DNA from: Bordetella genomosp. 8
Lineage (GTDB): Bacteria; Pseudomonadota; Gammaproteobacteria; Burkholderiales; Burkholderiaceae_B
DNA length: 64,000 bases
Direction: 5' to 3'
Assembly (NCBI RefSeq): GCF_002119685.1
Contig: NZ_CP021108.1
Span: 2,046,001-2,110,000, forward strand
A program made the translations under genes and the position numbers. The notes under the pieces were generated by a model. That model saw only the letters and a list, made by a program, of their open reading frames with translations, was not told where the DNA came from and made no database searches. Within the stretch, counting starts at the first letter, position 1. Each line of letters starts with the position of its first letter. Shown piece by piece: positions 52,710-63,214 of this stretch.

Positions 52710-53768
52710 ATGTCCGGCAATACGTTAGGCAAGCTTTTCACCGTTACAAACTTCGGCGAGTCCCATGGGCCGGCCATCGGCTGCGTGGTGGACGGCTGCC
52801 CCCCCGGCATGCCCCTGTCCGTCGAGGACATCCAGGCCGAACTGGACCGTCGCCGCCCGGGAACCTCGCGGCACGTGACGCAGCGCCAGGAGCCGGACCA
52901 GGTGGAGATTCTATCCGGCGTCTTCGAAGGCGCGACCACCGGTACTCCCATCGGGCTGCTGATCCGCAATACCGACGCGCGCAGCAAGGACTACGCGAAC
53001 CTGGTCGACACCTTCCGCCCTGGCCATGCTGACTACAGCTACTTCCACAAATACGGCGTGCGCGATCCGCGCGGCGGCGGACGTTCCTCCGCCCGGCTGA
53101 CGGCGCCGACCGTCGCAGCGGGCGCCATAGCCAAGAAATGGCTGGCGGCCACGCATGGGGTGCGCATCCGCGGATACATGAGCCAGCTGGGGCCCATCCC
53201 CATCCCCTTCGAAAGCTGGGACGCGGTGCCCGACAATCCCTTTTTCGCGCCCAACGCCGGCATCGTGGCCCAACTCGAGGCCTACATGGACGAGCTGCGC
53301 CGCGACGGCGATTCGGTCGGCGCGCGGGTCGAGGTGGTGGCGCAGAACGCCCCGGCGGGTTGGGGAGAGCCCCTCTACGATCGGCTGGACGCCGACATCG
53401 CGCACGCCATGATGGGTTTGAACGCGGTAAAGGCGGTTTCCATCGGCGCGGGTTTCGATTGCGTGACCCAGCGCGGTTCCGAGCACGGCGACGAGATCAC
53501 CCCCCAGGGCTTCCTGAGCAATCATGCCGGCGGCGTGCTGGGCGGAATCTCCACGGGCCAGGACATTACCGTTTCGCTGGCGATCAAGCCCACATCGAGC
53601 ATCCGCGTCGAACGTCGCTCGGTCGATCGCGCGGGTAATCCGACCAGTGTGCAGACGCTGGGCCGGCATGACCCCTGCGTAGGCATCCGCGCCACGCCCA
53701 TCGCCGAGGCCCTGCTGGCGCTGGTCCTGATGGATCACGCCCTGCGACATCGCGGACAATGCGGTTGA
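52710..53768 (+). CDS. aroC: Chorismate synthase
   Basis: The protein is 352 residues from ATG 52710 ([20 protein letters not shown]), the family start. It has the [31 protein letters not shown]-binding region, [17 protein letters not shown] and [22 protein letters not shown]. It converts 5-enolpyruvyl-shikimate-3-phosphate to chorismate using reduced FMN. The upstream frame extension is not a real start. It stands alone. Confidence 0.97.
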   Translation: MSGNTLGKLFTVTNFGESHGPAIGCVVDGCPPGMPLSVEDIQAELDRRRPGTSRHVTQRQEPDQVEILSGVFEGATTGTPIGLLIRNTDARSKDYANLVDTFRPGHADYSYFHKYGVRDPRGGGRSSARLTAPTVAAGAIAKKWLAATHGVRIRGYMSQLGPIPIPFESWDAVPDNPFFAPNAGIVAQLEAYMDELRRDGDSVGARVEVVAQNAPAGWGEPLYDRLDADIAHAMMGLNAVKAVSIGAGFDCVTQRGSEHGDEITPQGFLSNHAGGVLGGISTGQDITVSLAIKPTSSIRVERRSVDRAGNPTSVQTLGRHDPCVGIRATPIAEALLALVLMDHALRHRGQCG

Positions 53769-53887
53769 CGGCGCGGCGCCCGCGCATCGCCATCCGGTGA
53801 GCCGGGCGGCGTCGGACAGCCTGACTGGCGGGTGCCGGCCCTGGCGGAGGCCGTCGCCGACACTAAGCAAAACTTGGAGACTCGGAC

Positions 53888-54736
53888 ATGATTGATCACA
53901 AAAATCCTGGCCGCCGTCCGCGCCTCCTGCTGGGCGCGGGCGTCCTGGCCGTGTCGCTGGTGGGCGGCTGCGCCAGCGTGCATACCACTCAAGGCGGCGC
54001 GGTCGGCGTCGACCGGCAGCAGTACATGTCCAGCCTGGTTTCCTCGCAGGACCTGCAGCAGGAGGCGGACAAGCAATACGCCACCATCCTGGCCCAGGCC
54101 AAGCAAAAGAACCTGCTGGACGTGGATGCGCAACAGGTAGCGCGCGTGCGGACCATCGCCCAACGCCTCATCGCGCAGGTGGGCGTGTTCCGTCCGGACG
54201 CCACGTCCTGGGGCTGGGAGGTCCACGTCATTTCTTCCGACGAGATCAATGCCTGGTGCATGCCCGGCGGCAAGATCGCGGTATACACAGGCCTGCTGAA
54301 CCAGATCAAGCCCACCGACGACGAACTGGCCGCCGTCATGGGGCACGAGATCTCGCATGCGCTGCGCGAACACGCGCGCGAACGGGTTTCGCAGCAGATG
54401 GCCACCAGCGTGGGCCTGTCCGTGCTGTCCGTGGTGACGGGCTCCACGGCGGTGTCCGACCTGGGCGGCAAGCTGTCGGACGTCATGTTTACGCTGCCGA
54501 ACAGCCGCACGCACGAGGCGGAAGCCGATCGGATGGGCGTGGAGCTAGCCGCGCGCGCGGGCTACGACCCTTCCGCGGCGATCTCACTGTGGCGCAAGAT
54601 GGCACAGGCCTCCAAGGGCCAGGAACAGCCCGAGATCCTGTCCACCCATCCGTCGGCGGAATCCCGCATCTCGGACCTGCAGACCGCGTCGCAGCAGGTG
54701 ATGCCGCTGTACCAGCAGGCCAAGGCTGGGAAGTAA
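53888..54736 (+). CDS. M48 family metalloprotease lipoprotein (LoiP/BepA-like)
   Basis: The protein is 282 residues. Lipoprotein signal: PRLLLGAGVLAVSLVGGC with the lipobox cysteine at 28. The zinc site is HEISHALREHARE, with HExxH followed by the downstream glutamate helix EAEADRMGVELAARAGYDP. Conserved motifs fit periplasmic outer-membrane quality-control proteases such as LoiP. The C-terminus carries SRISDL-type repeats ending in KQAKAGK-like residues. It lies between aroC and leuC but is not clearly in either operon. Confidence 0.88.
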   Translation: MIDHKNPGRRPRLLLGAGVLAVSLVGGCASVHTTQGGAVGVDRQQYMSSLVSSQDLQQEADKQYATILAQAKQKNLLDVDAQQVARVRTIAQRLIAQVGVFRPDATSWGWEVHVISSDEINAWCMPGGKIAVYTGLLNQIKPTDDELAAVMGHEISHALREHARERVSQQMATSVGLSVLSVVTGSTAVSDLGGKLSDVMFTLPNSRTHEAEADRMGVELAARAGYDPSAAISLWRKMAQASKGQEQPEILSTHPSAESRISDLQTASQQVMPLYQQAKAGK

Positions 54737-54879
54737 CACGGCGATCAACGTGGTACTGGATGTACTAGTATTGATGCTGCCGTTGTACTAGGTTCGGAGC
54801 CAGCGCATAATGGATTACCCGGTCGTTGTACGCGACATGGTCTTCTTTTTTGGCTGTTTCCCCTGTTCGGTGACTTTTC

Positions 54880-56283
54880 ATGGCCCAAACCCTTTACGAC
54901 AAGCTCTGGGACGCGCACGTCGTCCATCAAGAATCCGACGGCACCTGTTTGCTGTATATCGACCGGCACCTGGTCCATGAAGTCACCAGCCCGCAGGCAT
55001 TCGAAGGCCTGACGCTAGCGGATCGCAAGCCTTGGCGCCTGGACGCCAACCTGGCGGTCGCCGATCACAATGTGCCGACGATCAATCGCGAGCAGGGCAT
55101 CAGCGATCCCGTGTCGCGCCTGCAGGTCGACACGCTGGACGACAACTGCGCCAAGTACGGCATTACCGAATTCAAGATGAACGATCTGCGCCAGGGCATC
55201 GTTCACGTCATCGGACCGGAGCAGGGCGCGACCCTGCCGGGCATGACGGTGGTCTGCGGCGATTCGCACACCAGCACCCATGGCGCTGTCGGCACGCTGG
55301 CCTTCGGCATCGGCACGTCCGAAGTCGAGCACGTGCTGGCCACCCAGACGCTGCTGATGAAGAAAAGCAAGAGCATGCTGATCAAGGTCGAAGGCGAACT
55401 GCCTTTCGGCTGCACGGCCAAGGACGTGGTGCTGCATATCATCGGCGTCATCGGTACGGCCGGCGGCACCGGCCACGCCATCGAGTTCGGCGGGTCGGCG
55501 ATCCGTGCCTTGTCGGTCGAAGGCCGCATGACCGTCAGCAATATGGCCATCGAAGCGGGCGCGCGCTCGGGCATGATCGCCGTCGACGACAAGACCATCG
55601 AATACTTCCGCGGCCGTCCTTTCGCGCCCGTCGGGCCGTTGTGGGACCAGGCGGTGCAATACTGGCGCACCCTGCATTCGGATCCGGACGCCAAGTTCGA
55701 CCGCGTCGTGGAAATCGATGCGCGCCAGATCAAGCCGCAGGTCACCTGGGGCACCTCGCCCGAAATGGTGTTGTCCGTCGACAGCCGCGTGCCGGATCCG
55801 GATCGCGAGAAGGACGACGTGCGCCGCAGCGGCATGGAGCGCGCGCTGGACTACATGGGCCTGAAGCCCAACACGCCGATCACCGATATCCGCGTGGACC
55901 GGGTATTCATCGGCTCCTGCACCAATTCGCGTATCGAGGACCTGCGCGCCGCCGCCGCCGTGGCGCGCGGCAAGCGCGTGGCTTCGAATGTGAAACAGGC
56001 CATGGTGGTACCCGGCTCCGGCCTGGTCAAGCAGCAGGCCGAACGCGAAGGCCTGGACAAGATTTTCCGCGAAGCCGGTTTCGAATGGCGCGAACCGGGC
56101 TGTTCGATGTGCCTGGCGATGAACGCCGACCGGCTGGAGCCCGGCGAACGCTGCGCGTCCACGTCCAATCGCAATTTCGAAGGCAGGCAAGGACAGGGCG
56201 GACGCACCCATCTGGTCAGCCCCGCCATGGCGGCCGCGGCGGCCATCGCCGGCCATTTCGTTGACGTCAGGAATTTCCGCTAA
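54880..56283 (+). CDS. leuC: 3-Isopropylmalate dehydratase large subunit
   Basis: The protein is 467 residues starting [18 protein letters not shown]. Iron-sulphur cysteines are in [45 protein letters not shown] and [13 protein letters not shown]. It isomerises 2- to 3-isopropylmalate with LeuD in leucine synthesis. leuD follows after 5 bases. The leader holds two TGTACTAG direct repeats (54761 and 54784, 23 bases apart), containing the rare CTAG, which may be a regulatory site. Confidence 0.97.
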   Translation: MAQTLYDKLWDAHVVHQESDGTCLLYIDRHLVHEVTSPQAFEGLTLADRKPWRLDANLAVADHNVPTINREQGISDPVSRLQVDTLDDNCAKYGITEFKMNDLRQGIVHVIGPEQGATLPGMTVVCGDSHTSTHGAVGTLAFGIGTSEVEHVLATQTLLMKKSKSMLIKVEGELPFGCTAKDVVLHIIGVIGTAGGTGHAIEFGGSAIRALSVEGRMTVSNMAIEAGARSGMIAVDDKTIEYFRGRPFAPVGPLWDQAVQYWRTLHSDPDAKFDRVVEIDARQIKPQVTWGTSPEMVLSVDSRVPDPDREKDDVRRSGMERALDYMGLKPNTPITDIRVDRVFIGSCTNSRIEDLRAAAAVARGKRVASNVKQAMVVPGSGLVKQQAEREGLDKIFREAGFEWREPGCSMCLAMNADRLEPGERCASTSNRNFEGRQGQGGRTHLVSPAMAAAAAIAGHFVDVRNFR

Positions 56284-56288
56284 AGATC

Positions 56289-56939
56289 ATGCAAGCATTC
56301 ACCAATCACGAGGGCCTGGTGGCCCCGCTCGACCGCGAAAACGTCGACACCGACCTGATCATTCCCAAGCAGTTCCTGAAGTCGATCAAGCGCTCGGGCT
56401 TCGGCCCCAACCTGTTCGACGAGATCCGCTACCTGGATCATGGCGAGCCGGGCATGGACAACAGCAAGCGCCCGCTGAATCCGGATTTCATCCTGAACCA
56501 GCCGCGCTATCAGGGCGCTTCGATCCTGCTGGGCCGCAAGAACTTCGGCTGCGGCTCCAGCCGCGAGCACGCACCATGGGCGCTGCAGCAGTATGGCTTT
56601 CGCGCCATCATCGCGCCGTCCTATGCCGATATCTTCTTCAACAACAGTTTCAAGAACGGCCTGCTGCCGGTCGTGTTGTCGGAGCTGGACGTCGCGCGCC
56701 TGTTCGATGAGGTCAAGGCCTTTCCCGGCTACAAGCTGCGCATCGATCTCGAACAGCAGGTGGTGCTGACGCCGGAAGGCCGCGGCATTCCGTTCGAGAT
56801 CGAACCGTTCCGCAAGTACTGCCTGGTCAACGGCTACGACGATATCGCGCTGACGCTGCGCCAATCGGACAAGATTCGCGCCTTCGAAGCCGAACGGCTG
56901 GCGCGCCACCCCTGGCTGCAAAGCCGGCCCCTGGCTTGA
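56289..56939 (+). CDS. leuD: 3-Isopropylmalate dehydratase small subunit
   Basis: The protein is 216 residues starting [30 protein letters not shown]. Motifs [21 protein letters not shown] and [18 protein letters not shown] are typical. It completes the LeuCD dehydratase. It is co-transcribed with leuC; leuB follows after 30 bases. Confidence 0.97.
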   Translation: MQAFTNHEGLVAPLDRENVDTDLIIPKQFLKSIKRSGFGPNLFDEIRYLDHGEPGMDNSKRPLNPDFILNQPRYQGASILLGRKNFGCGSSREHAPWALQQYGFRAIIAPSYADIFFNNSFKNGLLPVVLSELDVARLFDEVKAFPGYKLRIDLEQQVVLTPEGRGIPFEIEPFRKYCLVNGYDDIALTLRQSDKIRAFEAERLARHPWLQSRPLA

Positions 56940-56969
56940 GCGCGTAAAGATTATTTTTCTGGAAGATTG

Positions 56970-58049
56970 ATGACACACAAGATTGCGGTTCTGCCCGGCG
57001 ATGGCATCGGCCCGGAAATCGTCGAACAGGCGCTGCGCGTGCTGAGCGCGCTCAAGCTGGACCTGGAAGTGCGCGAGGCGGCCGTGGGCGGCGCGGCCTT
57101 CGATCAATTCGAGCACCCGCTGCCGCCGGCCACGCTGGAGCTGGCGCAGTCGTCGAACGCCGTGCTGTTCGGCGCCGTGGGCGACTGGAAGTACGACAGC
57201 CTGCCGCGCGAATTCCGCCCGGAACAGGCCATCCTGGGCCTGCGCAAATCGCTGGGCCTGTTCGCCAACCTGCGTCCCGCCATTCTGTATCCCGAACTGG
57301 CGAACGCCTCGTCGCTCAAGCCGGAAGTGGTGTCCGGCCTGGACATCCTGATCCTGCGCGAGCTGACGGGCGACATCTACTTCGGCACGCCCCGCGGCGT
57401 GCGCAGCGCGCCGGACGGCAACTTCGCCGGCGAGCGTGAAGGCTACGACACCATGCGCTACAGCGAGCCGGAAGTGCGCCGCATCGCGCGCATCGGCTTC
57501 GAGGCCGCGCGCAAGCGCAGTCGCAAGCTGTGCAGCGTGGACAAGGCCAACGTGCTGGAGACTTCGCAGCTGTGGCGTGAAGTCGTCACGGAAGTCGCGC
57601 GCGACTATCCGGACGTCGCCCTGTCCCATATGTATGTGGACAATGCCGCCATGCAACTGGTGCGCGCGCCGCGCGAATTCGACGTCATCGTCACGGGCAA
57701 CCTGTTCGGCGACATCCTTTCCGACGAAGCGGCGATGCTGACGGGCTCCATCGGGATGCTGCCTTCCGCGTCCTTGAACGCCAGTGGCCAGGGCTTGTAC
57801 GAGCCCAGCCACGGCTCGGCGCCGGACATCGCGGGCAAGGGCGTGGCCAATCCGCTGGCCACCATATTGTCAGCGGCGATGATGCTGCGTTATTCGCTGG
57901 ATCTGGCGCCGCACGCCGACCGCATCGAGGCGGCCGTGCGCGCGGTGCTGGCCCAGGGCCTGCGCACCGCGGACATCCACGAGGCGGGCACCACCAAGGT
58001 CGGTACCGCCCAAATGGGCGATGCCGTCCTGAAAGCCCTGGCGCCCTAA
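56970..58049 (+). CDS. leuB: 3-Isopropylmalate dehydrogenase
   Basis: The protein is 359 residues from ATG 56970 ([20 protein letters not shown]). It has [23 protein letters not shown] and the substrate and Mg2+ motif [22 protein letters not shown]. It oxidises and decarboxylates 3-isopropylmalate. Third gene of leuCDB. A terminator hairpin follows. Confidence 0.97.
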   Translation: MTHKIAVLPGDGIGPEIVEQALRVLSALKLDLEVREAAVGGAAFDQFEHPLPPATLELAQSSNAVLFGAVGDWKYDSLPREFRPEQAILGLRKSLGLFANLRPAILYPELANASSLKPEVVSGLDILILRELTGDIYFGTPRGVRSAPDGNFAGEREGYDTMRYSEPEVRRIARIGFEAARKRSRKLCSVDKANVLETSQLWREVVTEVARDYPDVALSHMYVDNAAMQLVRAPREFDVIVTGNLFGDILSDEAAMLTGSIGMLPSASLNASGQGLYEPSHGSAPDIAGKGVANPLATILSAAMMLRYSLDLAPHADRIEAAVRAVLAQGLRTADIHEAGTTKVGTAQMGDAVLKALAP

Positions 58050-58072
58050 ATCGCCATCGCGTAGTATCGGGG

Positions 58073-58110
58073 ACGCCCTCGTCGCGCCGTCAGCGGAGCG
58101 ACGAGGGCGT
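58073..58110 (+). terminator. Hairpin after leuB
   Basis: A 13-bp perfect stem ACGCCCTCGTCGC / GCGACGAGGGCGT with a 12-base loop lies 23 bases after the leuB stop. It is followed by GCTTTCTGAT, so the T-run is weak. Confidence 0.7.
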
Positions 58111-58216
58111 GCTTTCTGATAAATTGTCGGTTTGTCCCGCGAATAAGCGTCTTTTAGGACGTTTTCCCGCGAATTTCCTTCTCTTCCTCTATCCCTGACA
58201 TTCAAGAGCGTACGAA

Positions 58217-59347
58217 ATGAGCAATGCAGTGGGCCTCGTCGGTTGGCGTGGCATGGTCGGATCGGTGTTGATGCAACGCATGCGCGAAGAAAACGATTTC
58301 GCGCTGTTCGAGCCGGTTTTCTTTTCGACTAGCAACGCTGGCGCGGCGGCTCCCAAATGGGCCGAAGGCGCGGACGCCCTGCAAGATGCCTACGACATCG
58401 ATACGCTCAAAAAACTGCCCATCATCGTGACGGCCCAGGGCGGCGACTACACGAGCGAGGTCTATCCGCGGCTGCGTGGCGCCGGATGGAAGGGACTGTG
58501 GATCGATGCCGCCAGCACGCTGCGCATGGCCGAAGACGCCATCATCGTCCTGGACCCGGTCAACCGGCCCGTCATCGACGCGGCGCTCAAGCGCGGCGTG
58601 CGCAATTTCATCGGCGGCAACTGCACCGTCAGCTGCATGCTGATGGGCCTGGCCGGCCTGTTCAACAACGACCTGGTGGAATGGATGACGTCCATGACCT
58701 ACCAGGCGGCCTCCGGTGGCGGCGCGCAGCATATGCGCGAGCTGCTGACGCAGTTCGGCATCCTGAACGAATCGGTCAGGCCGTTGCTGGACGATCCGGC
58801 TTCCGCCATCCTGGACATCGACCGGGGCGTGCTGGGCAAGCAGAAAGATCCCACGCTGCCGCGCGAGCATTTCGGCGTGCCGCTGGCCGGTAACCTGATC
58901 CCCTGGATCGACAAGGACCTGGGCAACGGCGTGTCGCGCGAGGAATGGAAGGGCGGGGCCGAGACCAACAAGATCCTGGGCCGCGGCGAAGGGTTCGGTA
59001 CGGCCGCTACCCCCGTGGACGGCCTGTGCGTGCGCATCGGCGCCATGCGCTGCCACAGCCAGGCGCTGACCATCAAGCTGAAGCGCGACCTGCCGCTGGA
59101 TGAAATCAGCGACATCATCGCCAGCGGTACGCAATGGGCCAAGGTCATTCCCAATACCAAGGAAGCCACGGTGGAGGCCCTGACGCCGGTGGCCGTGACG
59201 GGGACGCTCGATATCCCGGTGGGCCGCCTGCGCAAGATGTCCATGGGCGGCGAGTACCTGAGCGCCTTCACGGTGGGCGACCAGTTGTTGTGGGGCGCGG
59301 CGGAACCGCTGCGCCGTATGCTTCGGATCGCCCTCGCGGAAGCCTGA
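58217..59347 (+). CDS. asd: Aspartate-semialdehyde dehydrogenase
   Basis: The protein is 376 residues, starting [22 protein letters not shown] with the NADP-binding motif GWRGMVG. The active-site cysteine is in [14 protein letters not shown] (about 136), and the [14 protein letters not shown] histidine is in [12 protein letters not shown]. It makes the branch metabolite for lysine, methionine and threonine. It is separated from leuB by a hairpin and 107 bases. Confidence 0.96.
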   Translation: MSNAVGLVGWRGMVGSVLMQRMREENDFALFEPVFFSTSNAGAAAPKWAEGADALQDAYDIDTLKKLPIIVTAQGGDYTSEVYPRLRGAGWKGLWIDAASTLRMAEDAIIVLDPVNRPVIDAALKRGVRNFIGGNCTVSCMLMGLAGLFNNDLVEWMTSMTYQAASGGGAQHMRELLTQFGILNESVRPLLDDPASAILDIDRGVLGKQKDPTLPREHFGVPLAGNLIPWIDKDLGNGVSREEWKGGAETNKILGRGEGFGTAATPVDGLCVRIGAMRCHSQALTIKLKRDLPLDEISDIIASGTQWAKVIPNTKEATVEALTPVAVTGTLDIPVGRLRKMSMGGEYLSAFTVGDQLLWGAAEPLRRMLRIALAEA

Positions 59348-59383
59348 TCGCAGGCGCCGCCCGCAACAGGCGGTATAGGGTAC

Positions 59384-59406
59384 CGAGGGCACCCAGGGTG
59401 CCCTCG
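59384..59406. terminator. Hairpin between asd and fimV
   Basis: CGAGGGCACCC-A-GGGTGCCCTCG is a perfect inverted repeat with a one-base centre, so a real stem would be about 9 bp with a 5-base loop. No T-run follows, so it is a possible terminator or a protein site. Confidence 0.5.
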
Positions 59407-59459
59407 CCATTTCAGGACATCTTTAAACGCGGCTTTGCCCGCCTTCGCGGAAACAGGCT

Positions 59460-61598
59460 ATGACGCTACGCTCGCTGCGCCCTTCGTCCAAATCAAGCCG
59501 GAACGCAATGCGCTTCGCCGTGGCGCTGACCCTGGGTTGCGCCGCCAGCGCACCCGCTCATGCTTTCAGGATGGCGCACAGCCGCATCGTGTCGGCGCCG
59601 AACGCGCCCCTGCAGGTGCTGGTCGGCATTTCCGAGCTGACGCCTGACGAACAGCGGTCGTTGATGGCATCGCTGGCGGATCCCAGCGCGTGGGAACAGG
59701 CCGGGGTCACGCCTCCCGTGCCGCTGTCCAGCATGACCTTGCGCTTGGAAGGCGGCGGCAATCCGACGCGGCGCAACCTGCGCATCAGCTCCCCGGAAGC
59801 GGCCAAGGGTCCGGTGGTGGACCTGTTGCTCAACGTGGGCACCAGCGAAGGTCAGCGGCAGGTTCAGGTCAGCATGATGCAAAGCGCAGGCGGCTTCCCG
59901 GGCCTGACCTCGCAGGCGCAGGTGGGCAGCGGCGCCGGCTCCGCGCGCGGGGGCGGCGCCGTGGCGGTGCGGCCCGGCGATACGCTGTACGGGATCGCGC
60001 AAAGCAACGCGATCGCCGGGACGACGCTGTACCAGATGCTGGTGGCGTTGTGGCGCGCCAATCCGAATGCCTTCCTCCAGAACAACATGAATCTGGTGAA
60101 GGCCGGCGTGACCCTGGTCGTGCCCGATGCGGCGACCGTGCGCGCCATCGATCCGGCCGAAGCGCGGCGGATTTTCATCCAGCAACAGGAAGCGTACGCG
60201 CGCTATCGAGCCAGCCTGGCCGGGGCGGCGGCGCGCGGCGCCGCGGCTTCGGCTGCGGGGTCCGGCGGCGCCGGCCAGGTCGGCGCGGCGCAAGCCCCCG
60301 TCACGCCCGAGCCTCCGCCCCAGGATCGGCTACGGCTGTCCAGCGGACAGGCCGGGCAGGGCAGTGCGGAAGCCCAGGCTCAAGCCCAGGCCGATGCCCA
60401 GACGTCCATCGCCAAGGCCTCGCAGGATGCGCAGCAGCGGGTCGATCAACTCGAACGCAACGTCAAGGATCTGAACGATGCCCTGGCCGCGCGGTCGGCA
60501 CAGCAGGGCGGCGAGCGTGGCGCCCAGGCCGGCGGTACGGGCAACACGGGCGCCAATACGGCCGGGAACGGGCAGCCGGGAGGCCTTGCCTTGCCTGGGC
60601 TGGGTGGCGCGGGCAGTGGTGCCGCGGGCACGGCTGGCGCGCGGCGAGATACGCTCGCACAGGCTGGCGGTGCCGCGCAGCCGGGGGGCGCGGCGCAGCC
60701 CGGTGGCGCACAGCAGCCTGGTGCAGCACAGCAGCCTGGTTCGGCTGCCGGCGCGCCGGCGGGTTCCGGCAGTCCAGCTCCACAAGGCAACGCCGCCACG
60801 CCGACGCCGGGCGTCGCCACGCAGGGTATCTCCGGCGACGCGTCGAATCTGGGTACGCCTGGCACGGCCGGAACCGCCGGTACTTCCGGCGCCACGGCGG
60901 GCGGCGCGTCGGCGCAGACCGGGGGCGCCGCCAGCGGTACGGCGGGCACCGGCATCACGCCGTCTGGCGCCTCCGGTGCCGGATCGGCTCCCGGTGCCGG
61001 CGTGACCACACCGAATGCCGGTGCCGGTGGTTCGAACTCGGCAGCCGGCGCCGCGAATGCGGGCGCCGGCGGCGGGCCGGCTGCTTCCACCGGTACCGGG
61101 AGCACTGCTCCCGCCGGTGCTGGCGGTGCAGCCGCGCCGTCTTCAGGCGCAGGCGTGACTGCTTCGACGCCTGGCGCCGGCGCTGCTCCGGCTTCGGGCG
61201 CTGCCACCACGCAGCCGGGCACCTCAGGCTCGTCCGCGCGGCCGGGCGCGGCAACGGACAGCAGCCCGGCCATCACGACTGGCCCCGGCAACGCAGTCCC
61301 CGACGCGTCCCCCGGCGCCAAGAACCAGGACGGGACGTCCGGCCTGCCTTCATGGCTGTCCGACAATCTGCTGATCATCCTGACCGCCGTGCTGGCCCTG
61401 GTCGCCTTCGTGATCGCATGGCTGCTGCGTCGCGCCGCCGTGCGTCGCGACGAAGACCAGGACGACCTCGACGACGAACTGTACATGTCGGAAATCGACC
61501 AGGAAGCCATCGACCGCCGCCTGAACGGCATCAACCTGGATCTGGACGAACCGCCCGCCGAAGGCGACCGCCGTCAGTCCGGCCCCGTGCGGACCTGA
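59460..61598 (+). CDS. FimV-like protein with long Gly/Ala/Pro region
   Basis: The protein is 712 residues from ATG 59460; a start at 59508 gives a cleaner signal peptide (MRFAVALTLGCAASAPAHA). The FimV N-domain (about 20-150, with LQVLVGISELTPDEQRSL) is followed by a LysM-type GDTLYGIAQSNAIAGTTLYQML. Then come a coiled coil, about 300 residues of low-complexity GGA/PGA repeats, a membrane helix LLIILTAVLALVAFVIAWLL and a short acidic tail. The C-terminal FimV TPR domain is absent. FimV proteins localise type IV pili and polar machinery. truA starts 3 bases later. Confidence 0.8.
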   Translation: MTLRSLRPSSKSSRNAMRFAVALTLGCAASAPAHAFRMAHSRIVSAPNAPLQVLVGISELTPDEQRSLMASLADPSAWEQAGVTPPVPLSSMTLRLEGGGNPTRRNLRISSPEAAKGPVVDLLLNVGTSEGQRQVQVSMMQSAGGFPGLTSQAQVGSGAGSARGGGAVAVRPGDTLYGIAQSNAIAGTTLYQMLVALWRANPNAFLQNNMNLVKAGVTLVVPDAATVRAIDPAEARRIFIQQQEAYARYRASLAGAAARGAAASAAGSGGAGQVGAAQAPVTPEPPPQDRLRLSSGQAGQGSAEAQAQAQADAQTSIAKASQDAQQRVDQLERNVKDLNDALAARSAQQGGERGAQAGGTGNTGANTAGNGQPGGLALPGLGGAGSGAAGTAGARRDTLAQAGGAAQPGGAAQPGGAQQPGAAQQPGSAAGAPAGSGSPAPQGNAATPTPGVATQGISGDASNLGTPGTAGTAGTSGATAGGASAQTGGAASGTAGTGITPSGASGAGSAPGAGVTTPNAGAGGSNSAAGAANAGAGGGPAASTGTGSTAPAGAGGAAAPSSGAGVTASTPGAGAAPASGAATTQPGTSGSSARPGAATDSSPAITTGPGNAVPDASPGAKNQDGTSGLPSWLSDNLLIILTAVLALVAFVIAWLLRRAAVRRDEDQDDLDDELYMSEIDQEAIDRRLNGINLDLDEPPAEGDRRQSGPVRT
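60660..60740 (+). repeat. Degenerate coding repeat in the FimV low-complexity region
   Basis: The bases encode successive GGAAQP-GGAAQP-GGAQQP-GAAQQP units, each 15-18 bases of similar sequence. The repeats stay in frame, so slippage would change protein length only. They continue less regularly to about 61330. Confidence 0.7.
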
Positions 61599-61601
61599 GC
61601 G

Positions 61602-62396
61602 ATGCCGCGCCTGGCCCTGGGGCTGGCGTACGACGGATCGGTCTGGCAAGGGTGGCAGACCCAGCCGCATCGCCAGACGGTACAAGACACGCTGGAAGCC
61701 GCCCTGCATCGATTCCTCGCCACCCCGGTGGCGACGGTCTGCGCAGGGCGCACCGACACGGGCGTGCATGCCGCCATGCAGGTCATCCACGTGGATACCG
61801 ATGTCCAGCGCCGGCCGGAGTCCTGGGTACGCGGGCTCAACGCGCTTTTGCCGCCGACGATCGCGGTCCGCTGGGCAACGCCGGTCGACGTAGCCTTCCA
61901 CGCGCGGTTCTCGGCGCTGTCGCGGACCTACACCTATCTGCTGTGGAACGATCGCGTCAGGCCCGCCCTATGGGCTGGCCGTGCCGGGTGGTGCTTCCAA
62001 CCGCTGGATATCGACGCCATGCGCGCGGCAGCCGCGCATCTGCTTGGCGAACAGGATTTCAGCAGCTTCCGGTCATCGCAGTGCCAGGCCAAACATCCCG
62101 TGCGCACGCTGCATCAACTCGACATCGCCGAGCAGGGGCGCTTTCTGGTGTTCACGCTGCGCGCCAATGCCTTTCTGCACCACATGGTGCGGAACATCAT
62201 GGGCGCGCTGCTGCAGGTCGGGCAGGGCAGGCAGGCGGCGTCGTGGATGAGCGATCTGCTGGCTGCCCGCGATCGTCGGCAAGGCGCGCCCACCTTCATG
62301 CCGGATGGCCTGTACCTGTCGGCGATCGAATACGCGTCGCACTTTGGCCTGGACGACCTCGACGGTCGCCGGCATCTGCTGGCCCCGTTCGCCTGA
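61602..62396 (+). CDS. truA: tRNA pseudouridine(38-40) synthase TruA
   Basis: The protein is 264 residues from ATG 61602. It begins [20 protein letters not shown], with the catalytic aspartate in [31 protein letters not shown] and [17 protein letters not shown] are family motifs. It modifies U38-40 in anticodon stems. It is translationally close to fimV, a common arrangement in beta-proteobacteria, and is followed by trpF after 121 bases. Confidence 0.96.
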   Translation: MPRLALGLAYDGSVWQGWQTQPHRQTVQDTLEAALHRFLATPVATVCAGRTDTGVHAAMQVIHVDTDVQRRPESWVRGLNALLPPTIAVRWATPVDVAFHARFSALSRTYTYLLWNDRVRPALWAGRAGWCFQPLDIDAMRAAAAHLLGEQDFSSFRSSQCQAKHPVRTLHQLDIAEQGRFLVFTLRANAFLHHMVRNIMGALLQVGQGRQAASWMSDLLAARDRRQGAPTFMPDGLYLSAIEYASHFGLDDLDGRRHLLAPFA

Positions 62397-62517
62397 TCGC
62401 CCCTTGCGCTGTCGATCCCCACGGTTCGCCGGACCGCCGCCCGGCGGGCGCTTGGGCGCCGACGAGCGGTAAACTCGGGGTTTACCCAACCGCGCCCTGC
62501 GGCGCCGCTGCTTCCCC

Positions 62518-63195
62518 ATGCGTACCCGCGTCAAAATCTGCGGCATGACCCGCCCCGAAGACATCGCCGTCGCCGTCGAAGCGGGCGCCGATGCGGTGGG
62601 CCTGATCTTCTATCCCAAAAGCAAGCGCTACGTCGCCGTCGAACAGGCGGCCCGCCTGCGCCGCGCGGTTCCCGCGTTCGTCGATGTCGTCGCGTTGTTC
62701 GTCAACGCCGCTGACGATGACGTCAAACGCGTGCTCGACGCCGTCGGCCCCGACCTGCTGCAATTCCATGGCGACGAATCGCCGGAAGCCTGCGAACGGT
62801 TCGGACATCGTTACATGAAGGCATTCCGCGTGGGCGGTCCAGGCGCGGAAACCGCGAACGAACTCGCCCGCACATGCTCCGGCTATCGCGGCGCCGCCGG
62901 CTGGCTGTTCGACAGTTATTCCGCCGGCTACGGCGGCAGTGGCTTGGCGTTCGAACACAGCATGCTCCGCGAGGTACAAGCCGACAGGTCGAGCGCCCCC
63001 GTCATCCTGTCCGGCGGCCTGTCGCCCGACAACATCCATGCCGCCGTCGCCACATTGCGCCCCTACGCCGTCGACGTCAGCAGCGGCGTCGAAGCGTCGC
63101 CCGGCATCAAGTCGGCCGAGCGCATCCACGCCTTCGTTGCAGCGGTGCGCCGCGCCGATGCCGAACGCGCGCCCACGGCCCAGGCCCCGGCTTGA
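62518..63195 (+). CDS. trpF: Phosphoribosylanthranilate isomerase
   Basis: The protein is 225 residues from ATG 62518 (MRTRVKICGMTRPEDIAVAVE). It has the catalytic cysteine in KICGMTR, GLIFYPKSKRYV and LSGGLSPDNIHAAVATLRPYAVDVSSGVE. It performs the Amadori rearrangement in tryptophan synthesis. No other trp gene is in the window. The GST remnant follows 19 bases downstream. Confidence 0.96.
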   Translation: MRTRVKICGMTRPEDIAVAVEAGADAVGLIFYPKSKRYVAVEQAARLRRAVPAFVDVVALFVNAADDDVKRVLDAVGPDLLQFHGDESPEACERFGHRYMKAFRVGGPGAETANELARTCSGYRGAAGWLFDSYSAGYGGSGLAFEHSMLREVQADRSSAPVILSGGLSPDNIHAAVATLRPYAVDVSSGVEASPGIKSAERIHAFVAAVRRADAERAPTAQAPA

Positions 63196-63214
63196 GCTTG
63201 CCTGTAGGCGCGCC

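Noticed and set aside
59690..62548. A 952-codon plus-strand frame over fimV and truA
   Set aside because: It is out of frame with both well-supported genes and its product is a serine/arginine/glycine-rich shadow of GC-rich repeats, without domains or a ribosome-binding site.
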